Shown: positions 12,170 through 25,321, counted from the first letter of the stretch. The stretch is 64,000 nt of DNA from Sesamum alatum (GCA_034509735.1 JACGWO010000011.1:11379866-11443865), one strand, 5' to 3'. Notes: generated from the letters alone by a model not told the origin. Numbers and translations are program-made.

Positions 12170-14475
12170 ACACAATTTAACTTATTAAATCTCAGGGTTT
12201 GCCTTGTGTTTCTTATTTATTCCATCTTATACACTACTGATTTAAAAATTGGAGTACTAATATTTATTTTGCGGGTTAGTTCTATTAATTTTAGAAATCC
12301 AAAAAGATCCTTCGACAATGTAGTGTTACTGGACTCTGACATGCATAAATAATAATACTACTGGACTTATTATTAATTAATTGGTCGCATTATATATTAT
12401 TATTATTATTACTATTATTTCTTCTGAAAGTTGATTAATAATTATTAATCAATCATACGGTGTGTACAAATTTTCTGAATGTCCTACCAGAATGAAGCAT
12501 GGTCTTTCTGAAACAACATGTTATTTTTATTTTAGGTAAATTCAAGTAAGTATATGAAAAATCAGTATAGTGTTATACTAACAAAATATAGTGCTCGTAT
12601 TAGAAATAAACGTGAAGAATATTTCAAATATGAAAGTTTACATAAAAAAAATATTTAAAAGCAGAAATTGAAGGAGAAAAAGTCCCTCTGCAAATAACGT
12701 CAATTTTAACCCCAAACTTTTTTCCACGTGAAAAAATAATTAAATATAAAGTGTAGTATATTATTAGCAACACAATATATATCTAATTAAGATATTACTT
12801 GCATTAAATTAATATATATACATATATATATATATATGATGCCCTCTCAAATATTCTTTTTAAAAGTTCAAGAGCAAGAAGGTGAGCCATAGTCAAGCAA
12901 CCCAGCAGGTAAATCCCAGCTGGCCCAAGAAGCAAGACCTTTAGCCCATGAGGCGACATTATCTTCACTAACTTGACAGACCCAAAAAGAAAACCCATTT
13001 CAACAAGCCCAGTTAACATACAATAAAGATTCCACGTCACACAGGTAGTTGACACGGGGAGATACATCATATTTAAAGATCTCCAATAAATTTCTAAAGA
13101 TTCGACTGGAATCCGCATTTTACTCAACAAGTAACAGATTTTTGGAAGTACAAGTTGACTTGGCAAGACTAAGTAAAACAGTTATATCTCAGTCAATATT
13201 TATCCAAATCACGAATGGTCTTTTCGAGAAGATAGAGGACTCTTGTAGATTTCCAACAGCGTACGACCCTCTATAACTTCCCTCCGAGTCCGGCTCCATG
13301 ATCGTCTATAAAATGATATTTTTGTGCAGTTATTTGTCAAGTAATATTTCTCTACTTTGCAATTGCACTCTCACTCACTTTTTCTTTATGTTTAAACTAT
13401 TTCAAGCTCACTATACACGAATTCATCACTTCACAATCACATGTTACCATTATTCTCATTTAGATTCAAGTTTTTGGTTTTTTTATTCAGTAAGAACATT
13501 ACTAACTTAAGTATCAAAGTGTCTACCCTTTTTGCAAGTTAGTCCCCCTTTTATTTTGAAATTTTTGTGAAGATCCCTCAACTTTTGTGGTACTATTGGA
13601 CTCCGGTACGCATCAATATATATATAAACAGAAGAAAACATTCTAAGTATAAAGTTTTCGAGAAGAAAATTATTTAATAATTTTTTAATGAAAAAAGATA
13701 TATTTACAACAAAATTTTCAACTAATTTTTTTATGTTCGTATAATTTGATTTTAGAATCTTTTGCTTTTGTTCGAATTTTCACTATTAATTATTTTCTTA
13801 ATTTAATTTTATATTTAAAATGCATTTATTTATTCTTATTCAAGGAATAAACATATTTTTGTCCTTTTGATTGAAATTCCAAAATTGAGGAGGCTTTGAA
13901 TACCATCTTCACAGACTTTCTTCAAGTCTATTAGCTGAAAGTTGCTAAGACCAATGTTAAAATGACATGTATAAAAATTTTCTAGTATTCGATTTAATTT
14001 TCTTCTATTCATATATTTTAAAGTTAATCAAATATATATTTTATAATTTCAAAGGTAAATAGTTAGGATATTTATTTGATTTTGCAACTTAAAAGTAAGA
14101 GGCTAAGCAAGTCGGGGCACATGACGCATTCAATTATATTCGACCAATAAATCAAAAGGTACAAATTTGACCTCTCTATTTCATAAATGCAAATATTGAA
14201 GAAATAAGTACTCAGAAAAGTTCGAGTGATTTATGAGACTCCTAACCAAGAATTTATACAACCGTCAGTTGTAATAATTTCGAGTTGAATTTGACGTTGA
14301 GATATTTTGAAGTGTGTTAGGTTATGGGATGTTACTAACTTTAAATTATATTTATTTGAGACCCGACCCGACAACAATAAAGCAAAATTTAATCATTCTT
14401 TTTAAAAAATAATTAAACTTTTATATTTTTCTTTTATTTTTGTAAAATTCTAAAGATGCCTCCGACATTTGTATT
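12170..14475. other. AT-rich intergenic with a short direct repeat
   Basis: No gene is recognised. A related segment of about 50 bp (AAGATCC-T-C ... TGGACTC-G--A-GCAT) occurs in direct orientation near 12307 and 13570 and may mark remnants of one dispersed repeat. The GC-richer part at 12840-13170 is open on the minus strand for about 110 codons but resembles no family I can name, so it is not called as a gene. Confidence 0.5.
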
Positions 14476-14484
14476 GATCAAGTA

Positions 14485-14855
14485 GAGAAAATTATAATTT
14501 TGGTACCAAAATATACGGTGGTTTGCAATATTAGTCTCATACTTTTTGAAATAATCAATACTAGTCCCAAATTTTAAGAAAATATTGCAAAGTTAGTCCC
14601 ACCATGAAAAAATTGCAACTTTTGGGATTAACTTTGCAACATTTGGGACAAACTTTTGGACTAATTTTACAATATTTTGCTAAAATGTGGGACTAATGTT
14701 GCAACGCTTTTATAAAATGTGGGACTAATATTGCTACATGGGACTAACTTTGCAACGTTTTCCTAAAGTATGGGACTAATGTTGGCTATTTCAAAAAATA
14801 TGAGACTAATATTACAAACCACCCTACATTTTGGGACCAAAATTGCAATTTTCCC
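14485..14855. mobile_element. MULE-type MITE, 371 bp
   Basis: The arms are inverted (GAGAAAATTATAATTTTGG at the left; complement of AATTGCAATTTTCCC at the right). A perfect 9-bp duplication GATCAAGTA flanks it (14476-14484 and 14856-14864). The interior contains repeated GGGACTAA(C/T)-TTGCAA modules in both orientations. Confidence 0.85.
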
Positions 14856-15091
14856 GATCAAGTACGCAAACTAACACGTGGATAGGTGAAATTATAGTTT
14901 ACAATGCCGATAGTTTTTCAAAATAGCATATGAATATACATAAAGAAAAATAAGGAAACTATTTTAATTTGTTTGAGTTAAAATAACAATTCTAAAGTAC
15001 ATGTACGTATCTAAAAGATGCGTACATAATTATTATTACTTTTTAAATCAAATATTTTGCTTAAGTATAGTTAATGAAGTCATTTCTTTTT

Positions 15092-15351
15092 GGGTAAATT
15101 ACAGTGACACCCTTGAGGTTAGATCAAAATACACAAACACTTCATGTTTTTTGTAAAATTATAGCTACACTCCCTGATGTTATAATTGAGTTACAACTAC
15201 ACCCCATATTCAAAGGCAAAACTTACACTATACCCCCTTAAAAATATTACACTAACACCCCTCAAAGGGTGTAGCTGTAATTATGCAAAAGACGGAGGGT
15301 GTTTGTGTAATTGGACCTAATTACCTCAGGATGTGTCAATGTAATTTACCC
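15092..15351. mobile_element. MULE-type MITE, 260 bp
   Basis: The termini GGGTAAATTACAGTGACACC and the complement of ATGTGTCAATGTAATTTACCC are inverted repeats. The flanks TTTCTTTTT (15083-15091) and TTTCTTTTA (15352-15360) agree at 8 of 9 positions, consistent with an old 9-bp duplication. No coding capacity. Confidence 0.72.
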
Positions 15352-15573
15352 TTTCTTTTATTGAATCCTTACATATATCACTTCCCGACCAGGGATTGTT
15401 AACGTTTGTTCACTCAATTGATAAGGATACGTCCCTTCAGTCTTCAGTCGTCAAATAATTATGAGATTGATTCCCTTTAATGATATGCTGGGATATAATA
15501 ACGGTTAATTTGTAAGTACCCCTCAAGCAGTTTAGGTCTCAAAAACATGTCATAACCCATGGTGGTGATTGGC

Positions 15574-15850
15574 CCTACAAGAAAAACACTCAATAGCAAC
15601 GAAAAAAAATCAGCGTCGAGCTAATTAACAAGTAAAATTTTCGTTGCTAATGCATTATTTAATATAAAAAATTTACTTGCTAATGAATTTAGCAACAAAG
15701 ATTTACTTGCTAACAAATTTAGCAACGAATGTTTAAAACCCAATATATATGAAGTAATGTAGATTAGCAAAGACAGTTTTACTTATTAATTAGCTCGACG
15801 TTGATTTTAACAACAAAAATTTTCGTTGCAATTAAACTATTTTCTTTAGC
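15574..15850. mobile_element. Probable CACTA-derived foldback repeat
   Basis: The left edge reads CTACAAGAAAAACAC, like plant CACTA ends, and the interior carries inverted modules (CGTCGAGCTAATTAA at about 15613 against TTAATTAGCTCGACG at about 15786). The right terminus has decayed and no 3-bp duplication could be confirmed. Confidence 0.4.
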
Positions 15851-16681
15851 TCTACATATATGTAGGAAATTTGTGAACAGAAATCACTTGAAATTTTGGT
15901 GGAAAGCTAAGTATAAAGTGTAGGGTAAAGGTCATAAATGTGGGCAGGGGAGTAGTTATCTGATTTGAAGCATCACTGCTGGCTGTATTGTTGGGAGAAT
16001 TCAAATGCATTAATTAGTAGTAATATATAGTCACAAGGTTCAATCCATTTCTACAACATCCCATGTGAGGGCATGTACTTTGTAAGTTAGTAGACACTTT
16101 GATACAAATAATATATATATATAATATTAATTTTACGCGTCAAGTTGATATATTTGTACGACGAGATAAGATTTAGTATCGTAGAATAATAATTACAGTT
16201 GAAAAAATAAAAAATATCTTCAAGTGAAAGTACATATGGATATCTCGCTCTTCAAGTTCATCGCAGCAAAATATTCTTACTGATCAAACAATATTACTCT
16301 TGATTTATTCCCTTCAGAATATAATAGTTTGATGAAGTCGTGTTGCTCTGACTCTGGACAAGTTATAGAGTCTAAAACTCCACAAAAAAGAACACATTCT
16401 TTCGCCGATGTAAGTTTCAACAAGAAGGATGATCCCTCTTTTCTAGGTGTAGAAATCATCCGCTATTTTAATATGAAGTAATGGACAGTAATGTGATTAA
16501 ATTACAAGAGATAAAAATGGATATGAAAGAACATAAGTTATATAATTTAAATATTTTGATACGTGACCTCAACATCAATGGAGGATTATGAACTAGCATA
16601 GGTTATATAAGTTAAATATTTTAGTACGTACATAGCACCAACGGAATAATTATATACATTTAGAGGGAAAGTATATATTGA

Positions 16682-16974
16682 CACTAAAAAAAACAAAAAA
16701 AAATTCGATACACTATAAATGACCACGACCTAAAAATTATGATAAATCAATACTATTAACCACGATTAAATAAAACTAATGCGAAAATTGAAAATTACCA
16801 CGGATAATCAATATTTGCCATTGTTTTTTAGCTATGACCAGAACATTTGCTATGGTTTAACCACGGCTAATGTTTCGACCTCACTTGCAGAAACAACAAC
16901 TGATTATATTCATCATAATTTTTTTTTTCTATAATAATAATTAACTGTTGCGGAAAATTATATTTCTTCTAGTG
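16682..16974. mobile_element. Possible CACTA-type MITE
   Basis: The segment begins CACTAAAAAAAAC and ends TTTCTTCTAGTG, inverted CACTA-like ends. The flanking trinucleotides (TGA and CAT) do not match, so the insertion is old or the ends are misjudged. The interior shares ATAAATCAATACTATTAA with a segment near 59360. Confidence 0.45.
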
Positions 16975-17501
16975 CATCAATTGTTTACAATTATACTTAT
17001 AACACATGACTTTATTATTTCAAATATTTGAGTTTCATATTTAAGAAGTGGGAGTCGACCCTTTTTTTTTTATTTATTTATACGTGTTATTCTTGAACAG
17101 GGGCCATATTAGTTAATCTTTTCGATGTCGTTCCAATTTTATCGGATGTCCGAAGGGACAATAAATGAGAGGCTTGACTATAATGTATACTTTCACAACT
17201 TTCAAGCTGACTCTATATGTATGTATCATTTGTAGAATAAATATTTCAATTTTTTTTGCCCAAAAGGAGTTCCAATTCACATTTGTTTTATCTTTTTCGT
17301 TTTAAAAAATAAATAAATAAAATTGGCCATCAATGATCCGGGTAATTACATTGGAATCCCTGATATTTCAAAATATTACAAAGAAATCCCCTAATTTTAA
17401 AATTTGTACCTCACACCCTACAACCATTAAACCATATTTTATATATTATAAGTTAAGTGGTCCACGAAGAAAATTTTATGATATAAAATATGATTATAGG
17501 A

Positions 17502-17948
17502 CACTGCAAGAAAATATAATATTAGTGACAAAATATCATATGATAATTTTTAAAGTTATCGTCATTAAAAATATATATTAAAAGTGACAATATTTTTTAT
17601 CTTGTCACTGTATAATTATTAGTACAAAATTTGTGTATATAGTTGTTACTAAATAAAATTAGTGACACATCTATAGTGACAACACAATATAATGACAACA
17701 ATTATTTGTTGCACTAGGTTGTCACTATAATGAGTCACTAATAGTATTTAGTGACAACTTTGTGCACATTTTTTTTGTCACTAATTCTTGTTAATAACAA
17801 TTTTTTACAAAATAATAGTAATTATTAATACCAAAAAATTCATTATTATGACAGAATAAACATTCTTGTCACTAAATATATATAATTAATAACAATATTA
17901 AATTATCACTTGATTTTTTTGTCGTCAATATTCTATTTTCTTGTAGTG
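17502..17948. mobile_element. Non-autonomous CACTA element, 447 bp
   Basis: The unit starts CACTGCAAGAAAATA and ends TATTTTCTTGTAGTG, an inverted repeat with one mismatch. The 3-bp sequence GGA flanks both sides (17499-17501 and 17949-17951), as expected for En/Spm transposition. Subterminal GTGACAA/TTGTCAC motifs recur in both orientations, the usual layout of transposase-binding repeats. No protein is encoded. Confidence 0.88.
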
Positions 17949-17951
17949 GGA

Positions 17952-18515
17952 ATACAGTATCATTTTTTCAACAAACCAAAACAATTTCTTTTTAATGTAT
18001 GCACCTAAAACATTATACAATGTTAACATAATTATCCATTAATAAAAATCAAATATGTTGATAAGGCATAATTTAATTGACGAAACTAATAGATCAGGAG
18101 TTCGTCTACTACAATAGTAGTTGTGGTTAGATTTTATATATTAATTATCAATAAATAAAATTAAAAAGAGCCAAAAAAACCCCATATATTCGTATGTTCA
18201 TACGCCAACAAAATTTGACTTTCAATTTTATCCGTCGTTATTTACAGATACCAAAAAGAGAATTAATTCCAAGTCCCTGTGGCCTAGCTTCTTACACCTC
18301 TGTTGCCAACCCATCCTCCCCCAACTCTCATTGTACAATTTGTAACATTAAATTCAGCTGCCCCCCATGAAATACACACACATCACACACAAAATTTATT
18401 CGGGCAGCTATGTGTGAAAAGCTTCGTATTCTGCAACATTATTGGTAATCGTCGTAAATAGCGATAGCGACGAATTAAAGGCCTCTAAATCAAGTAAATT
18501 GCAAGTTGTCTTCCA
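17952..18515. other. CER3 upstream region
   Basis: This is the proximal 5' region of the CER3 gene, AT-rich, without other genes. I see no specific transcription-factor site that I can support. Confidence 0.5.
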
Positions 18516-18516
18516 T

Positions 18517-18529
18517 CTATATATATAGG
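18517..18529 (+). promoter_or_regulatory. Probable CER3 TATA box
   Basis: CTATATATATAGG stands 154-166 bp upstream of the CER3 start codon, leaving room for a transcription start near 18550-18560 and a 5' leader of about 125-130 nt. The placement is inferred from sequence only. Confidence 0.6.
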
Positions 18530-18682
18530 AGCAAGGCTATGAGAACAAATACCCCAATATTTCATCCTTCAACACTAACACTCGATACTAAGAACAAAGC
18601 GTCGCCTTTTAACTAAATCCGTCGCTATTTTTCTACAAGAATCGCAAGAAAGGGAAGTTCGTCGACAACCGTCGTATACGCC

Positions 18683-21600
18683 ATGGCTGCGCCTTTGTTT
18701 GCTTGGCCATGGGAAATCTTGGGGAGTTGCAAGGTACATTCCGTCGCGTAAATTATGATCATGTTTATTATACGCTTTTTTTTTTTTATTTTTTTTTGCG
18801 ATTGATGGGGTTCAAACTCATGAGGTGTTTTTCTGTTTTTGCGACAGATTGTTATTTATGGGTTTTTTCTGGCTAAGGGTTTGTACTCAATTAGATATGA
18901 AGAAGAGTACTCCATGAAAGATGCTTGGTGTCTTCATATCTTCATTGTATGTATGCTCAGACTACTAATGTACCAGGCATGGACCTCGTACAGCAACATG
19001 CTCTTTCTTACACGGAACCGTCAGATTGTCAAGAAAGGAGTTGATTTCAGACAGATTGACAAAGAATGGGACTGGTAATTATTGATCTCTTGTTAGTTAA
19101 TTATAACTTTTTCTAATTGGATTGGACACCATGGAATTAACCTTAATTATGATCATGATTCTGACGTGTTTGAGTTTGTTGTTGTCTTACGTTTGAAAAA
19201 TAATTAAACCTTGAAGCAAATTATGTTGTTGTAAAGGCTGGAGTTGGTCGAGATTGTGGTTTTGTCCCAACATTCTTGTAACGAGTTACATGCAACAGAA
19301 TCTCGTTTTTAAAACAATAACGAAATAAAAACCCTCGAAAGAAAGAGAAAAAAACCACAAAACCCCTGAACTTTTAGAAAGTGGGGTAATAACGTCGTGA
19401 GCTTCTTTTTTATAAGTTCAGATGTTGCGTTGCTATTTTTTCTTATCAGGAATTTTTATGGGTCAAATCAGTACTTTTACATGCCTAAAATACAAACTAA
19501 CCCATAATTTTTGTAACGTACCTAAAGTTTCCTTTTCTTATCACGACGCAATTTAAATTTTGTGAAGTCTTTCTAAACTTAATAAATCTTTTCCGCACTT
19601 ATAAGAAAAAGGGTTTTATCCAAATAGAAAAAATGACAATTTTGGTCCTAACGTCCTATAGTTATAGCACCGAAAATGAGATCTGCTCCAGTGTGAAGGG
19701 AATAAAAAATGTTAACGACCTATAGTTACAAGACAAAAAATGTAATTTTACCTGTATAATTTGTGGGAATTTCTGATGATTTATTGGTGTTCTTGTCCAA
19801 TATTCAGGGATAATTTTATTTTACTTCAAGCAATTGTGGCTGGTCTGGTGTTGTACATTTTTCCAACGTCTGCAACAACACTTGCTGTCTGGAACAAAAC
19901 TGGCATCACAGCAGCAATAGCACTTCATGTCGCAATTTCTGAGCCTCTTTTTTACACTATACATAAATCCTTCCATGGAAATTATCTTTTCACAAATTAC
20001 CATTCACTCCACCATTCATCCCCAGTGCCTCAACCCTATACAGGTAATTCATTACAATTCAATATTTATTAGGACAGGGTTGTCATAATTATAAATACTT
20101 CTCGTTGTTTAAAAAATTACAAATACCTCCTGAAATTAACGGTTGTCTAACAAATACCCCCATAATGACTATCTCGAGAGCGGTGTTAGGCAGCCATTAA
20201 TTTCAAGGGGTAATGTGTAATTTGTTATTACAATCCTATTTGGTCTTAGTTTCGTCTTAGAGTTATTACTCAACTGTCTTATTCGTCTTTGATTGTTTGC
20301 AGCTGGACATGCTACATTTCTGGAACATCTTTTTTTAACGGTCGTGATTGGAGTACCCATAATCGGTACATTCGCGGTTGGCCACGGATCAATAATTCTA
20401 ATCTACGGATACGTTTTGGTATTCGATTTATTGAGATGCTTAGGCCATTCCAACGTGGAAATCGTTCCTCATCAGTTGTTTGATCTCGTCCCGTTTCTCA
20501 AATATATGATCTATACTCCGACGTAAGTGGATTTCGTCCCAAAATGTTGTAAATATTGCATGGAGATATGAACATGTGTCATTAATTATTTGCAGCATTA
20601 ATTTTCATCAATTATAGAGGCAAAATTTGATTTTGGACAAGTACATTATGAATAATGTTGTTACATGGTCCTTTGCTATACTTAGCCAAACCATAGGAGG
20701 CCTAAGCTTGACATAACTCTCTATTTTTGCTTTAATTAATGATTCAGCTAGCCGTGTAAGAATCTTGATTCATTTAATATTAATTAGTTTCATATATATA
20801 TATATATACCTAAAATAATAATGTCTTATATTTACAACAAATTTACTTTTATTTCCTAGTTTAGGATATTTACGCACGTAAATATCCTAAACTAGGAAAT
20901 AAAATTAAATTTGTTGTAAATGACATAAACTTGGAGAAGATGTAATTTTGTAATATTCAAAGAAACAAAAATAATTTTGTAATATTCAAATTTTGTAATT
21001 CTGTAATTTTGTAGATTTGTTGGTTGGTTTTGGTCGATTGTTGTACTTAGTTGCCCGGTTTGGGCTCGTCAGGGCAATCTTGTTGTACACTTTAATTTCC
21101 TTTCTATGAAATTTATCTTAAAAAAAAGAAAAAGAAAAAAAGAATATAACTAATAATTATATTAACTTTTAGAAAAAGTTACTGTAACTAATCCTAATAA
21201 TAATATTGATTTTATGACAATGAATGCATTAGTGGTCCTTAATAATAAAGCTTAAATGTATTTTTGATCTTGTAATTTAAGTCATTTGATATTTTCATCT
21301 TTTAATTTGATAGGGTGGCATTTTGATCCTACATCTTTTTATTTTCGTGATTTTAGTCTTTTTTTTTTTTTTTTTGTTAGAGTTCATCCTTCTCGTCAGA
21401 AAAATATGTGTGCATCTCACGCGGACTTTTGAAATTGGGGCTACTGTTCCTATTAATTAATTTTTCAGTATTTCTATCATTCAACTTTTTAAAATAACAT
21501 TTTGGTCTTGCATTTTTTTTTTATTTTTCGCGATTTTAGTTCGTCTTTAGGGGCCAAGTTCATTCTTCTCAGTGAAAAACTGCATGCGCATCTCATATGA

Positions 21601-24600
21601 TCTTTTAAAATTGGGGTTACTTTTTCTATTGGTGCATGTGTATCTCACATGACCTTTTAAAATTGGAGTTACTTTTCCTATTGGTTCATTTTTTTCTAGC
21701 ATTTCTGTCCTTTAACTTCATGCGGTAGCATTTTGGCCCTACATCATTTTACTTTTCATGATTTTACTCATTTTTTTTGTCGGAGTTCACCCTTTTTGCT
21801 TGTGGAGGTAAACTCCAGTAAGAAAATGATCGAAATTGTGAAAATTAAAAAAAAATATAGAATCAAAATACAATCTTAAAAAGTTAAAGGATGAAAATGC
21901 TAAATAACTTAAATTACGGCACAAAAGTGCATTGAATCTTAATAATAATATCAATCTTAATGTAATAAGGTGGTACGTCCCATCCATACAACTTTATGTA
22001 ATAATGACAACAGTTGGCAATTTCAATTCTCTTACATAACCCTAACTGTCTCTTTTAATATTTCTGAATCATTTTTGCTATTGATTTTGCAGGTACCACA
22101 GCCTGCATCATGCTGAGATGGACACCAATTATTGCCTGTTCATGCCTCTTTTTGATGCATTAGGGAACACATTGAACACAAAATCATGGGATGTGCACAA
22201 GAAAAACAGCTTAGATTCAGGTTAATTACCTATTCATCATAATTCCATTTAAATTAATTTGAACTGTATAATATTCACTCGTCGTGTAATTGATAATTAT
22301 ACATAGTTCAACTTTACTCATAAATCAGTTAAAATTTCAAAACGTTCAATGCAGGTAAAAACGGAAGAGTTCCAGATTTCGTGTTCCTAGCCCACGTGGT
22401 GGACTTTTCGTCAGCTATGCATGCGCCTTTCGTGATCAGATCAATAGCGTCACATCCCTACTTCACGAGAATGTACTTGCAGCCGTTTTTGCCTGTATCC
22501 TTCATCGCGATGTTGTTGATGTGGGCTAAGTCCAAGACGTTCTTGGTCTCGTTCTACAACCTTAGGGATCGGCTGCACCAGACGTGGACCGTTCCCCGAT
22601 TTGGTTTTCAGGTTTGGAATTCCTATAGTTATAAGTTGTTGTCTGAACATGAAACTTTGGTCATTGTTCAACTTTGCTGATGATTGTGTGTGCATTTTGC
22701 AGTATTTCTTGCCTTTTGCTGCACAAGGCATCAACAAGCAAATAGAAGAGGCTATTCTTAGAGCTGACAGATTGGGCGTTAAAGTCATTAGCCTTGCTGC
22801 TTTAAACAAGGTTACTCATCCCCATCCCTTTCTGTGTCTTTCCCATCACCTGATCGGAATTTCGATTGCAAATTTTATTCTATTCTACGTGCATAAAATT
22901 ATTTTTTATATAAAATACATGATATCATCTTTATATATGTGGCGTGTGTATGTTGAAAATGTAATACGATTTGAAACAGAAAATTCAATCCGCCGACTTG
23001 TCCGAGTGATCACATCATGTATAGAAGGGGGCCTATTATAAGAGGCCCCACACTATAACTAATGTGGATCATGGCTGACTAAGGGGTTCGCACAAAATAC
23101 GGTGCAAACCCCACATCATAAATGCTACGGATCACCAAGACCAGTCAATTTCAGTTGTTTTTACACATTATCTGTTGTAAACCAGACCTTTTGATGTTTA
23201 TTACAAGCACACGAACACATTCGTGGTTAGACAAATACTAAACATGTTTGGTTATGGCAATGTAGAACGAGGCCCTCAATGGAGGTGGGACACTTTTCGT
23301 GCAAAAACATCCTAACCTTAAAGTTCGCGTAGTACATGGCAACACCTTAACAGCAGCTGTGATTCTCAATGAAATCAAAGATGTAAGAGAAGTGTTTCTG
23401 ACTGGAGCCACATCCAAACTTGGAAGAGCTATTGCTCTTTATCTTTGCAAAAAAGGGGTTCGAGTTCTGGTACGTACACCGTATAAATACTTGTTCCCAA
23501 TGTCGCAAACAAAATGTGCATGGAGTCGTACTAAAATTATTAAACTATTTGGGACTGAAAAAAGTGTACATGTGATGTATTATCGTGCAGATGCTAACTC
23601 TATCGACTGAAAGATTTAGAAACATTCAGAAAGAAGCACCGACTGACTGTCAGAAGAATCTTGTCCACGTGACAAAGTATCAAGCCGCACAGAACTGCAA
23701 GGTATGATATTAAAGCTGGTTTCTCAATTTCAGTAGGATTCGAACCCATGATCTATCTTTTAAGTAGAATTTGTGGGATTCTGATCAAATTGTGGTCGGT
23801 GTATTGCAGACATGGATAGTAGGCAAGTGGATCACACCGAGAGAGCAAAATTTCGCTCCGTCTGGAGCTCATTTTCATCAGTTTGTGGTTCCACCGGTCT
23901 CGCCATACAGAAGAGACTGTACTTATGGTAATCTTGCCGCGATGAAGCTACCTGAAGACGCCCAAGGGCTAGGATCTTGCGAAGTAAGCACATCTTGTTG
24001 TACTTTCTCTTAACCCTTCAACATCACATGAGTCTAAGACAGAAAAGTCTATTCAATCTATTCTAATAGCAAGAAAATCTATTCTACACCAAATTATAAT
24101 ACCATTGTCTTAAATGGTAAGAACAAGTACATAGGCAGAGATCCCATGAAAAAATTTGGAAGAATTACACAAAATTTCCTTCAATTATGAAAAAATTACA
24201 TGATAGAAAGGGTAAGTCAGCATAATCATCCTAACAATATATAAAAGGATGACTTTAATGCATTTTTGTCCCAAAATTTGGGTCATTTGGAGTTTTTGTC
24301 CTTTAATTTGTAGGATAGTATTTTGGTCCTGCATCTTTTTAATTTTTGCGATTTCAATGCTTTTGTTGCTAGAGTTCACCATTCTCGTCAGAAAAATGTA
24401 TTTGCCTCCCATATGACCTTTTAAAATTGGGGATACCATTCCTATTGGGCTCATTTTTGTCAGCATTTTTATCCTTTAACTTTATAAGGTAGCATTTTCT
24501 TCTTACATTCTTTTAATTCTCGCAATCTCAAATTTTTTTTTTCGTCGGAGTTCACCCTTCTTGCCAGTGGAGATGAACTATGACGTAAAAAAAGATTGAC

Positions 24601-25321
24601 ATTGCGAAAATTTAAAAGATGCAGGACCAAAATGTAACCCAAAAAGTTAAGAGACGAAAACACCAAATGACCTAAGTTACCGAACCAAAAATGCACTTAA
24701 GCCTAAAGAATTATAACCGGCAAAATGCTTTTTTTTGGTCCCATAAAACTAGGGTATTATTTGTTTTGGTAACACAACTTAGGTAGGTGGCTGTTTTAGT
24801 CCCATAAAACACGTTTTTTCAGTTTTTTTGGTCCCAACACATGACATTTTTGGACAAAAAAACTGAAAAACGTGTTTTATGGGACTAAAACAACCACCTA
24901 CATTTGGGACCAAAAAAACTGAAAAACGTATTTTATGGGACTAAAACAGCCACCTACCTAAGTTGCACATGATTTTTTGGGACAAAAAAAATTGAAAACG
25001 TGTTTTATGAGACTAAAACCACCACCTACTTAAGTTGTGGTACCAAAATAAATAATGCCATAATCTTACGAGACCAAAAAAATATTTTACCCGAATTATA
25101 ACATAGAGATTAATTTGTTTCTTTTTTTTTTTTTTTTAATGTTGCAGTATACAATGAAAAGAGGAGTCATCCATGCTTGCCATGCAGGTGGAGTGGTTCA
25201 CTCCTTGGAAGGATGGAGTCACCATGAGGTTGGGGCTATAGACGTCGACAGAATTGATTTGGTGTGGGAAGCTGCACTAAGACATGGGCTCAAGCCGGTC
25301 TCAAATATTCTTACTAGATAA
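18683..25321 (+). CDS. CER3: ECERIFERUM 3 (CER3/WAX2/YRE), wax alkane synthesis
   Basis: Eleven exons: 18683-18733, 18848-19074, 19808-20043, 20303-20522, 22093-22220, 22355-22611, 22703-22810, 23266-23469, 23591-23701, 23810-23983, 25148-25321. All junctions are GT-AG and phase-consistent, giving 629 aa with stop TAA. The known protein is about 630 aa. The start [11 protein letters not shown] matches the family N-terminus. Hydrophobic segments (about 20-280) surround the sterol-desaturase-type histidine boxes H145-H149, H158/H161/H162 and H247/H250/H251. The C-terminal WAX2 domain (about 430-625) contains [10 protein letters not shown] (455-464) and [18 protein letters not shown]3 acts with CER1 and cytochrome b5 at the ER to convert very-long-chain acyl-CoA to alkanes; mutational work reports that CER3's own histidines are dispensable. 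It is CER3 rather than CER1 by the segments SSPVPQPY and [10 protein letters not shown]. Introns 4 and 10 carry MITEs. The gene looks intact. Confidence 0.96.
20821..20926. repeat. Near-perfect 50-bp-arm hairpin in CER3 intron 4
   Basis: The arm ending CCTAGTTTAGGATATTTACG (20855-20874) is followed after 2 bp by its exact complement starting CGTAAATATCCTAAACTAGG. Outward, the pairing continues through ACAACAAATTTA with few mismatches. It may be a tiny foldback transposon, or a source of small RNA when CER3 is transcribed. Confidence 0.85.
21249..21939. mobile_element. MULE-type MITE in CER3 intron 4
   Basis: The left arm (AGCTTAAATGTATTTTTGAT) and right arm (complement of GTGCATTGAATCT) are inverted for about 60 bp. 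TAATAATAA flanks it exactly (21240-21248 and 21940-21948). The duplication lies in low-complexity sequence, which weakens it slightly. It is the same family as 24251-24703. Confidence 0.75.
24251..24703. mobile_element. MITE in CER3 intron 10, same family as intron 4 copy
   Basis: The arms GACTTTAATGCATTTTTGTC and the complement of AAAAATGCACTTAAGCC are inverted, and internal segments (GGTCATTTGG, GAGTTCACC) match the 21249-21939 element. No clear target duplication remains. Confidence 0.65.
24718..25093. mobile_element. MULE-type MITE in CER3 intron 10, 376 bp
   Basis: Inverted ends (CGGCAAAATGCTTTTTTTTG against the complement of AAAATATTTTACCCG) are flanked by a perfect AATTATAAC duplication (24709-24717 and 25094-25102). 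The inside repeats TTTTATGGGACTAAAAC and its complement several times. It ends 54 bp before exon 11, so the splice acceptor and polypyrimidine tract (about 25121-25138) lie just outside it. Confidence 0.88.

Noticed and set aside
12804..13166. Minus-strand open frame of about 120 codons in GC-richer DNA
   Set aside because: The composition is hydrophobic and repetitive without a recognisable domain; other frames are equally plausible.
17333..17581. 82-codon open frame at the left end of the CACTA element
   Set aside because: It crosses the element boundary at 17502 and contains terminal-repeat sequence, so it is not a gene.
22450..22809. Minus-strand open frame opposite CER3 exons 6-7
   Set aside because: Antisense shadow of conserved CER3 coding sequence spanning an intron.
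24251..24703. 9-bp target duplication for the intron 10 MITE
   Set aside because: The flanks TAAAAGGAT and TAAAGAATT match at only about five positions, so no duplication is claimed.
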